NCBI GenBank assembly: GCA_017860395.1
Contig: JAGDMC010000019.1
Coordinates: 1 to 12,640, forward strand
Length of the DNA: 12,640 bases
Source: Bacteroidota bacterium
GTDB taxonomy: Bacteria > Bacteroidota > Bacteroidia > Bacteroidales > UBA932
Reading direction: 5' to 3'
Both the position numbers and the translations under genes were made by a program. The notes beneath the pieces are model-generated. The model saw nothing but the letters and a program-made list of their open reading frames with translations. It made no database searches and was not told where the DNA came from. How positions within the stretch are numbered: the first letter of the stretch is position 1; every line of letters starts with the position of its first letter. Positions 7,073 through 12,640 of the stretch are shown here, one piece after another.

Positions 7073-7660
7073 TTAGCCAAGAGGATTGACGTTACCGTCT
7101 TTTAGCTGATATTTTTCTCCGCTTTCAGGGCATTTTGCATTGCCGGTAGTATCGAATTGCAGTCTGTGGCCATATTTGCTAATCCAGCCAATCTGAATTG
7201 CCGGGTTCCCTACAACCAAAGCATACGGTTTAACTGTTTTAGTAATTACTGCACCTGCACCAATGAATGCATATTCGCCAATGTCGTGGCCGCAAACAAT
7301 GGTTGAGTTAGCCCCTATTGTTGCTCCTTTCCCTACTTTTGTCCTTGCGTATTCACTCTTCCTGTTTACTGCACTGCGCGGATTTGTAACGTTTGTAAAT
7401 ACGCATGATGGCCCTAGAAATACATCATCTTCACAAGTTACACCTGTGTATACCGACACATTATTCTGTACCTTGACATTTCTTCCCAGAACTACTCCGG
7501 GTGAAATAACAACATTCTGACCTATATTGCATCCTTCTCCCAATACAGAGCCGGACATAATATGTGAAAAATGCCAGATTTTTGTTCCGGCTCCAATCTG
7601 AGACCCCTCGTCAATAACTGAGGTTTCGTGCGCAAAATAATTTTTTTCAACGCTATTCAT
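7073..7660 (-). CDS. wbpD: WbpD/WlbB-type sugar N-acetyltransferase (left-handed beta-helix)
   Basis: A hexapeptide-repeat acyltransferase closely resembling WbpD/WlbB, which acetylate the 3-amino group of UDP-2-acetamido-3-amino-2,3-dideoxy-glucuronate during synthesis of di-N-acetylated mannuronic acid units of O-antigen and capsule. Visible landmarks, in order, are the early repeat turns [20 protein letters not shown], then [60 protein letters not shown], and the C-terminal [20 protein letters not shown] plus a short domain ending near [10 protein letters not shown]. The reading frame stays open to an ATG at 7708, but the extra 16 residues ([16 protein letters not shown]) do not look like this family. 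The Met at 7660 gives the standard start just before the first repeat, about 195 aa. It lacks the other genes of the pathway nearby, so it appears as an orphan between a lipoprotein gene and a dehydrogenase gene. Confidence 0.85.
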   Translation of the reverse strand: MNSVEKNYFAHETSVIDEGSQIGAGTKIWHFSHIMSGSVLGEGCNIGQNVVISPGVVLGRNVKVQNNVSVYTGVTCEDDVFLGPSCVFTNVTNPRSAVNRKSEYARTKVGKGATIGANSTIVCGHDIGEYAFIGAGAVITKTVKPYALVVGNPAIQIGWISKYGHRLQFDTTGNAKCPESGEKYQLKDGNVNPLG

Positions 7661-7665
7661 GGAGA

Positions 7666-7697
7666 CAAATTTAAAACAAAATCGGGCAATTTTCACA
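7666..7697 (-). promoter_or_regulatory. Possible internal promoter before the acetyltransferase gene
   Basis: On the minus strand, TAAATTTG (7673-7666) matches the TAnnTTTG -7 box, with TGTG (7697-7694) 20 bp upstream as an imperfect TTTG -33 box. Transcription would start within a few bases of the ATG at 7660, giving an almost leaderless mRNA. The region is AT-rich, so a chance match is possible. Confidence 0.3.
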
Positions 7698-7712
7698 CAA
7701 CCGTTCAAGTTC

Positions 7713-8921
7713 TTATTCCAAAATAAATTCGGTAGTTGATTCTATTCCAACAAGTCCAAGATATTTTGCATTTACTGTGCCTTTAACCCATACTTTTTTA
7801 CCCATGTTAGCCGGGTTATCGACTAGATTAAATGTCGTTTGTATAGTACCGGAAGGAAGGCTGACGGAATAACAACCGGCCCTTTCTCTTATTCCGGGTT
7901 CAGATGCGATTGCCAGGTTGGATTTGGTACTGAATGGCAAATCAAATTTAATTGCAGTTGTAGTCAAATCACCACCGACAATATAACCTGTCACCCAAAC
8001 TTTCAATCCAATATATTCCTGAAGCCTATGTACAGATATAGCCTTGTCTTTTGTACTTCCGTCATTCCTGCCCACCAGAAGACTGTCTGTAACCCAGTAT
8101 GATGTTGAATCAATTAATATCCCGCTGCCAAAAGAGGCTGAATCTGCACCCGCAAGCCTCACATTAATTGTAAGCATGTCTCTTGCTGCAATTGTTTTAG
8201 AAAAAAGAGGAACAGGAGATAAATCCGGACTAGCAGGCACCATTTTTACAAAAAACAGACCCGGAGTAAGATATAAAAACCGGTCCTCTGTAAAGTTGTA
8301 CGATGCAGACCCTTTTGAATCGGATACTTCGGCAGAATAGGAATAGAATTTAGTTTTGAATTCCGGCGAAAACCCAAGTCTCAAACCTCCATTATACTGC
8401 CGGCAAAGTAAAGCAATTGAATTTACGCTCCCTGCTTCAACAGTTATGTTTTTTGAATCTGACCAGATTGGAGTGTCAAATTTGGGCCCCGTATTAACTG
8501 AAGAAATAACCGCAATGGTATATGTACCGGCCTCAACCTTTAGCTCTTTTGGTCTGATACCGTAAAGGCCATTATAGATTGTATCCCCTCCCCCTCCTTT
8601 TATGGTCAGGATAAATGTGTTTGTATCAGCTATAGTTCTCACAGGCCCTTTGCTGATACTCTCCCCATTCATGGACAGACGTATAGTTCCCAATCCTTTG
8701 TCCACAATTGTCAGTCCAGTACAACTGGCTATGGGGATTAAGGCTGATGCAGAGAAAATCAGAATTAAAAAATGAAATTTGAAAAAGAGCAGCATCCTGG
8801 CTGCCCGGCCAAAGCCTACAAGCTTGCTCCACTCTTTTATTAAAAGCGTCCTCTTAAAAAGGGTTTCAATTGGGTGGAAATATATTCCGGCACCAAATCC
8901 AAATAAAAACTTTCTCCTCAT
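7713..8921 (-). CDS. DUF4493/DUF6359-type surface lipoprotein
   Basis: A predicted lipoprotein with an N-terminal DUF4493-like domain and a C-terminal DUF6359-like domain, a combination I associate with Bacteroidales exported proteins of unknown role. The signal sequence is a hydrophobic run (residues about 43-63) ending in the lipobox IASC, with C67 as the lipidated cysteine. DUF4493 features include [44 protein letters not shown] and [14 protein letters not shown] (about 77-220). The C-terminal part has two beta-barrel-like repeats, [14 protein letters not shown] (about 304-317) and [11 protein letters not shown], with the linking pattern [20 protein letters not shown]. The start is uncertain. 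The ATG at 8921 follows a purine-rich tract but leaves 42 residues before the hydrophobic run. The Met at 8795 gives a normal-length lipoprotein signal peptide. The next gene begins about 50 nt after the stop. Confidence 0.7.
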   Translation of the reverse strand: MRRKFLFGFGAGIYFHPIETLFKRTLLIKEWSKLVGFGRAARMLLFFKFHFLILIFSASALIPIASCTGLTIVDKGLGTIRLSMNGESISKGPVRTIADTNTFILTIKGGGGDTIYNGLYGIRPKELKVEAGTYTIAVISSVNTGPKFDTPIWSDSKNITVEAGSVNSIALLCRQYNGGLRLGFSPEFKTKFYSYSAEVSDSKGSASYNFTEDRFLYLTPGLFFVKMVPASPDLSPVPLFSKTIAARDMLTINVRLAGADSASFGSGILIDSTSYWVTDSLLVGRNDGSTKDKAISVHRLQEYIGLKVWVTGYIVGGDLTTTAIKFDLPFSTKSNLAIASEPGIRERAGCYSVSLPSGTIQTTFNLVDNPANMGKKVWVKGTVNAKYLGLVGIESTTEFILE

Positions 8922-8952
8922 ACCTCTCTCTCTTTTAATTGGTTTTACATAT

Positions 8953-8960
8953 CAAATATA
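8953..8960 (-). promoter_or_regulatory. Possible -7 element upstream of the lipoprotein gene
   Basis: TATATTTG (minus strand, 8960-8953) matches TAnnTTTG exactly, 31 nt upstream of the ATG at 8921. No TTTG lies at the expected 19-21 bp; the nearest (8978-8975) is only 14 bp away. In this AT-rich divergent region the match may be accidental. Confidence 0.3.
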
Positions 8961-9010
8961 TTTCATTTTGGAATCAAAATTGCCTAAAATGATACGAAGT
9001 TGAAAAAATA

Positions 9011-9063
9011 TCGAATTTTAAAATAACAATTTCGAATTTTAACTATTTTTGTTGAAATTTAAA
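9011..9063. repeat. 21-bp-phased direct repeats upstream of the flavo-Fe-S fusion gene
   Basis: TCGAATTTTAA occurs exactly at 9011-9021 and again at 9032-9042. A degenerate third copy, TGAAATTTAAA (8 of 11 matching), starts at 9053. The starts are 21 bp apart, about two helical turns, so all copies would face the same side of the DNA. The second copy abuts a TAnnTTTG-like box (9044-9051). The layout suits cooperative binding of a regulator. Confidence 0.4.
9044..9051 (+). promoter_or_regulatory. Candidate -7 element for the flavo-Fe-S fusion gene
   Basis: TATTTTTG matches TAnnTTTG and lies 19 nt before the ATG at 9071. There is no TTTG at the -33 distance; that position is occupied by the phased repeats. 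This may mean activator-dependent transcription, or that the match is accidental in AT-rich DNA. Confidence 0.35.
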
Positions 9064-9070
9064 AATAACT

Positions 9071-12000
9071 ATGTATAGAATAACCGAACATCCTATTCTC
9101 CCCATCCCTGCCGAGGATAGCGTAGAATTCCTATTTGAGGGCGAAAAAGTATATGGTCAGAGAGGTTTTACAATTGCAGCAGCACTTCATCAGGCCGGAA
9201 AGGTTGTACACAAGCACAGTCTTGAACATCGTGAACGCACTCTTGAATGCGGGATTGGAAAATGTGGAGCATGTGAAATGCTGGTAGATGGTAAAATCCG
9301 CCGTATTTGCATAACCAAAGTAGATGAGGTGAAGAGTGTCAGCAGAATTGAAGATTCATTTCTTCCGGAAGAGGAAATTGCATCTTCAAAGGCAGGCGAT
9401 TTGCAAACTAAAGTTTATAAAACAACTGTCGCAATTATTGGTGCAGGGCCGGCCGGTCTGGCGGTACGTGAAGAACTCAATAATTCTGCAATTCACAATT
9501 TGGTAATTGACAATAACAGTAAAATTGGCGGACAGTTTTTAATGCAGACACATCAGTTTTTCTTTTTTGAAAAGGAGAAGAGATTTGGTGGAATGAGGGG
9601 GTTTGACATAGCAAACACTCTGGCCGGGGACGACCATTCAGGGATTCTGCTCGACTCTGTTGTTTGGGATATACTTGAAGGGAATCGCATTGTTGTTAAA
9701 GACATTGCAAAGCAGGAAGTATTTTACGTAGATGCAGAATATCTTGTAATTGCCACTGGAGCAGTTCCATTTATGCCTGCATTCAAAAACGATGACCTTC
9801 CAGGAGTATACACTGCTGCCGTTGTTCAGAGAATGATGAACAATGAACTCACTCTTCTGGGAAAGAAAATCCTTACCGTTGGTGCAGGAAATATAGGTTA
9901 CCTCACATCTTATCAGGCTATGCAGGCAGGGGCCACTGTAAAAGCTATCATAGAAGCTATGCCTAAAGAGGGTGGATTTCCTGTTCAGGCAAACAGAGTA
10001 AGAAGACTCGGAATTCCAATCCTTACATCACATATTTTGCTTGAGGCGATTCCGAATGCCGACAAAACAGGAGTTGTAGGCGCAGTGATAGCCGAATGTG
10101 AAAATTTCAAACCAATTCCGGGAACAGAAAAAATAATTGACGATATCGATTGTATAAATATATGCACAGGCCTCATCCCTGACAATCAGCTGTTCAGGAA
10201 AGGGGTTGAAGTATATGGAAGAAAATGTCATGGTGTTGGCGACTCAGTGAGAATCGGCGAGGGAACATCGGCAGTACTCAGAGGTAAACAGTGTGCGTTC
10301 GAAATAATGCAGGATATGGGAGTACGCTCAAATTACGATGAATATCTCACAGTTTCCAAAGAATACATTGACTCTCAGCAACATCCGGTTCGAATAATCG
10401 AAAAGCCATTCAGACCATCAACAGAGAGAATGCAAAAGACCGGATTTGTACAGATTGACTGTCTTTACGGCTTTGCCTGCAACCCTTGTTCGTTTGCCTG
10501 TGAATACGGTGCAATTACAAAATCATCAACCTCTACGGTTCCGGTAATTGACTATGACAAATGCGTCGGTTGTATGCGATGTGTATATCAGTGCCCGGGT
10601 CTTGCAATATTCGGATATCAATTCAATAAAAACTGGCTTTTCCTTCCTATCGAATATAAGGCCGAAGAAGGTTCTGAGGTATATCTTGTAAATAACAACG
10701 GAGAGAAACTTGGCGAGGGAATAGTTGAGAAAATTTTGAAGAAGGAGAACAAGACTAATATAGCAAGAGTTAAATCTTTGACTATTGAAGGTGAGGCTCT
10801 TCTGGAAGTAAGAGGATTTATTCTCAAGGAGAAATATCCTGATAATCTTGATTTTAAGTCTCTTGATGGAGAACATAACTCAAAAACATTCATCTGTCAC
10901 TGTGAAGATATAACTGTTGAAAAGATGCTTGCCGCTGTTGGCGACAGGAAAGTTATCTCTTCCGATGAACTGAAACATATTACCCGTATAGGAATGGGAC
11001 CTTGCAGAGGCAACAGGTGCGTTCCAAGAGCCAGAATGCTTCTGAAGCCATACGGAATTGAAGTTCTCGGGGAACCTACCCCGCGCGGACCAATGTCGAA
11101 TCTGGTTACTCTCGGAGATATGGTTGCCGACAAAAAAACTGAAAATATTATTATTCCAAAAGGAGGCCGCTGGGTTGAAAAAGTTCCTGCAATTATTGCC
11201 GGGGGCGGAATTGCCGGTTCTTCTCTGTTCAGATACCTTTCTGAAGCAGGTTACAAGCCGTACCTTATTAACAACGGACTTGGAAGTTCATGGAGGAACA
11301 TTGCAGGAGGTCGTCCGGCCTTCTCTCTTCCTGCTCTTGCAGACATTGCAAAGCATAATCTGGAAATCTTCACTAAGCTCAACGAAAGACATGATATCGA
11401 TTTAAAATTGATTCGCTACGTGAGCTTTGCACATGACGAGGAGACATTCCGTTCGCTAGAAGCTTCAAAAGGATGGTCAGATGCATATATGGTAGACAGA
11501 AAAGACTTCCGGAAAGAAATTTCACAACACTTTAATCCTAACCTGGACCTATACAGCCATGCACTCATTACTAACGACTGCTGGCAGGCAAATCCCGGTC
11601 TTACTCTAAACACAGTGCGCGAAATAGGACGCGAAAACGGAGGAACAATACTCGAAAACACAAAATTACTGGATGTATGTAAAGTTGGAAACGAGTACAG
11701 GGTTATTGTTCAGACTCCGGGAAGAGAATTCATCGAATATCGTACAGAGATATTTATAAATGCTCTTGGTGCAGATGCAGGCAAATTTGCCTCGAAACTA
11801 GGAATCGAAACAGGTTTATATCCGGTAAAACATCAGGCATTTATTACGAAACGGCTTCCTATGCTTGGAAAAGACGGAGCTAACCTTGATATGCTCATCG
11901 ACCGCAGGAAATACAAAGGATTCTCGGCTGTTTACGGACAACAGCTTGCCGAGACAGGGCAGATTATCGGTTGTGCATCCCCTGCAATTGACGCAAAGGA

Positions 12001-12307
12001 GACTGACAAAAATCTCAAGGTTAATACCCGCGAGTTTATAGAAATAGCTACGGAAATATTTACAAACTGGATACCTCAGCTATCCGGTGTTGGATTCCAG
12101 GCTGTTTGGAGCGGATATTATATTGAACCCCGCTACATTGTCGATCCAGAACTCGGGCTATTTACCGGTATGCGCGGCCACGGATTCATGCTCTCTCAAT
12201 ACATAGCCAAACTTTATGTGGATTATCTGCAGGGAAAACCTGTTCCGGATTACTTCCATGACCTCAGGCTAAGCGGAAAGGGACTAAGCGAGCAGGCATT
12301 CAAATAG
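9071..12307 (+). CDS. Single-chain HcnABC/proline-dehydrogenase-like flavo-iron-sulfur oxidoreductase
   Basis: A 1078-aa fusion of parts that are separate subunits in hydrogen cyanide synthase HcnABC, D-hydroxyproline dehydrogenase and octopine/nopaline oxidases. Residues 15-95 are a [2Fe-2S] domain of the HcnA / sarcosine-oxidase-alpha type (C60, C65, C68, C80). Residues 117-420 are an FAD/NAD(P) oxidoreductase with Rossmann motifs GAGPAG (124-129) and GAGNIG (271-276) and the strand YLVIATGA. Residues 464-508 carry two [4Fe-4S] sets: C464, C470, C473, C477, then C498, C501, C504, C508 followed by Pro. A BFD-like [2Fe-2S] domain has C609, C611, C645 and C650 (GMGPCRGNRC). Residues 705-1060 are a DAO-type FAD oxidoreductase, GGGIAG (711-716), ending in GHGFMLSQY. 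It is cytosolic and probably oxidises an amino acid or related amine or hydroxy compound at the C-terminal FAD, passing electrons through the clusters. The substrate cannot be assigned. Transcribed alone and followed by a terminator. Confidence 0.85.
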   Translation: MYRITEHPILPIPAEDSVEFLFEGEKVYGQRGFTIAAALHQAGKVVHKHSLEHRERTLECGIGKCGACEMLVDGKIRRICITKVDEVKSVSRIEDSFLPEEEIASSKAGDLQTKVYKTTVAIIGAGPAGLAVREELNNSAIHNLVIDNNSKIGGQFLMQTHQFFFFEKEKRFGGMRGFDIANTLAGDDHSGILLDSVVWDILEGNRIVVKDIAKQEVFYVDAEYLVIATGAVPFMPAFKNDDLPGVYTAAVVQRMMNNELTLLGKKILTVGAGNIGYLTSYQAMQAGATVKAIIEAMPKEGGFPVQANRVRRLGIPILTSHILLEAIPNADKTGVVGAVIAECENFKPIPGTEKIIDDIDCINICTGLIPDNQLFRKGVEVYGRKCHGVGDSVRIGEGTSAVLRGKQCAFEIMQDMGVRSNYDEYLTVSKEYIDSQQHPVRIIEKPFRPSTERMQKTGFVQIDCLYGFACNPCSFACEYGAITKSSTSTVPVIDYDKCVGCMRCVYQCPGLAIFGYQFNKNWLFLPIEYKAEEGSEVYLVNNNGEKLGEGIVEKILKKENKTNIARVKSLTIEGEALLEVRGFILKEKYPDNLDFKSLDGEHNSKTFICHCEDITVEKMLAAVGDRKVISSDELKHITRIGMGPCRGNRCVPRARMLLKPYGIEVLGEPTPRGPMSNLVTLGDMVADKKTENIIIPKGGRWVEKVPAIIAGGGIAGSSLFRYLSEAGYKPYLINNGLGSSWRNIAGGRPAFSLPALADIAKHNLEIFTKLNERHDIDLKLIRYVSFAHDEETFRSLEASKGWSDAYMVDRKDFRKEISQHFNPNLDLYSHALITNDCWQANPGLTLNTVREIGRENGGTILENTKLLDVCKVGNEYRVIVQTPGREFIEYRTEIFINALGADAGKFASKLGIETGLYPVKHQAFITKRLPMLGKDGANLDMLIDRRKYKGFSAVYGQQLAETGQIIGCASPAIDAKETDKNLKVNTREFIEIATEIFTNWIPQLSGVGFQAVWSGYYIEPRYIVDPELGLFTGMRGHGFMLSQYIAKLYVDYLQGKPVPDYFHDLRLSGKGLSEQAFK

Positions 12308-12329
12308 TCAATTAGTACTGAGAATTTAG

Positions 12330-12367
12330 AAAGAGGCTGGCCAAAAAGTAATGGTTAGCCTCTTTTT
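12330..12367 (+). terminator. Intrinsic terminator of the fusion gene
   Basis: A 13-bp stem pairs 12330-12342 with 12353-12365 (AAAGAGGCTGGCC with GGTTAGCCTCTTT, two G-U pairs, otherwise complementary). It has a 10-nt loop and runs into TTTTT on the plus strand, starting 22 nt after the stop codon at 12305-12307. Confidence 0.85.
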
Positions 12368-12378
12368 ATTACAACCAT

Positions 12379-12454
12379 TATCTGTATCAGCACGGAAAAT
12401 CCTCCCCACCGAGGACGCACAAGCCCTCAATAGTTAGTTGACAGTGTACAGATA
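12379..12454. repeat. Long-range inverted repeat in the noncoding right flank
   Basis: TATCTGTA (12379-12386) is perfectly repeated in inverted form as TACAGATA (12447-12454), extendable by a CA/TG pair with one bulged base. A small inner hairpin, TCCTC / GAGGA (12400-12404 with 12411-12415), sits between. It could be a structured RNA or the remains of a short palindromic element. No open reading frame covers it. Confidence 0.25.
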
Positions 12455-12490
12455 GCAGAAAGAAAATACAACTCGCCGCCTGTGATTATC

Positions 12491-12526
12491 AATAAAAATG
12501 GGGCTGCCTACTTGATAGACAGCCCC
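12491..12526 (-). terminator. Hairpin resembling an intrinsic terminator on the minus strand
   Basis: GGGGCTG (12500-12506) pairs with CAGCCCC (12520-12526). Inside this, CTA / TAG (12508-12510 with 12516-12518) forms an inner stem after one mismatch. Read on the minus strand it is followed by ATTTTTATT, a terminator-like T run. On the plus strand only TTAAATTT follows. It could end a minus-strand transcript entering from beyond the window, or act in the leader of the gene starting near 12590. Confidence 0.5.
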
Positions 12527-12589
12527 TTAAATTTCATGAGGCCTCACCTTTTAAAGATAAGACCCCATTACTTAACCTAAACTTAAACT

Positions 12590-12640
12590 ATGAAAAACTT
12601 CAGTTTAGAAATAAACAAATTGCGTGCCAAACTTTTATTC
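12590..12640 (+). CDS. Possible start of a further gene, cut by the window edge
   Basis: An ATG at 12590 opens a frame that stays open to the end of the window (17 codons, starting MKNFSLEINKLRAKLLF). The A-rich start context and the basic residues leading into a hydrophobic LLF would fit the beginning of a signal peptide of an exported protein, such as a Bacteroidales outer-membrane transporter. Seventeen codons cannot establish identity. A minus-strand reading of the same bases is also open to a stop near 12585, so strand is not certain. Confidence 0.3.
   Translation, partial: MKNFSLEINKLRAKLLF

Noticed and set aside
7661-7708. Sixteen-residue N-terminal extension of the acetyltransferase
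   Set aside because: The extension does not resemble the family, while the Met at 7660 gives the standard start just before the first beta-helix turn.
9011-9063. A binding site for the LytTR regulator encoded at 802-1572
   Set aside because: Direct repeats about 21 bp apart are typical of LytTR sites, but TCGAATTTTAA does not resemble known LytTR half sites and the gene is 7 kb away; no matching repeats are seen upstream of the regulator's own operon.
9071-12307. Calling the fusion protein a hydrogen cyanide synthase
   Set aside because: The domain set is shared with proline, hydroxyproline and opine dehydrogenases; nothing in the sequence points to glycine or cyanide, and the extra Fe-S clusters argue for a different role.
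12379-12454. Insertion sequence or MITE remnant at the right flank
   Set aside because: Only a short inverted repeat is present, with no target-site duplication or transposase fragment that I can identify, so it is kept only as a structured repeat.

Overview
The window looks like a chromosomal segment from a member of the phylum Bacteroidota, most likely order Bacteroidales. Four things support this. The intergenic DNA is AT-rich and carries matches to the Bacteroidota sigma-factor consensus (TTTG, about 19-21 bp, TAnnTTTG), the clearest being 30 bp upstream of position 2634. Start codons are preceded by A-rich stretches rather than Shine-Dalgarno sequences. The families DUF6132 and DUF4493/DUF6359 are, as far as I know, largely Bacteroidota families. 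The thioredoxin and FabI sequences are also of Bacteroidales type. The assignment rests on recalled family features and no database search was run. No rRNA, tRNA, CRISPR array, phage gene or insertion sequence is visible.

Layout. (1) Positions 1-1572, plus strand: a two-gene unit with a four-helix LiaF-like membrane protein followed 2 bp later by a membrane-anchored LytTR DNA-binding protein, probably an envelope-stress module. (2) 1574-2446, minus: fabI, enoyl-ACP reductase, convergent with the LytTR gene, with a single base between the two stop codons. (3) 2634-4077, plus: a compact operon of a small DUF6132 membrane protein, an HMA-methyltransferase fusion and a thioredoxin. It has a clear promoter, a perfect palindrome touching the -33 box, and a strong bidirectional terminator at its end. 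(4) 8921-4134, minus, in transcription order: a DUF4493/DUF6359 lipoprotein, a WbpD/WlbB-type sugar N-acetyltransferase, and a 968-aa FAD/Fe-S dehydrogenase of the YdiJ (GlcD-GlcF fusion) type. Gaps are short, so these may be co-transcribed. (5) 9071-12307, plus: a 1078-aa flavo-iron-sulfur protein that fuses all three subunits of an HcnABC/proline-dehydrogenase-like dye-linked dehydrogenase and adds two [4Fe-4S] clusters. (6) 12308-12640: a terminator, a structured noncoding stretch, a second hairpin, and possibly the first 17 codons of another gene.

Most of the window is housekeeping and redox metabolism. The two large flavoproteins, in separate transcription units about 2 kb apart, both appear to take electrons from small organic acids or amines through Fe-S chains, but neither substrate can be read from sequence. 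The least ordinary items are the single-chain HcnABC-like fusion with its 21-bp-phased upstream repeats, and the DUF6132/HMA-methyltransferase/thioredoxin operon with its palindromic candidate operator. I see no evidence of a defence system or mobile element.
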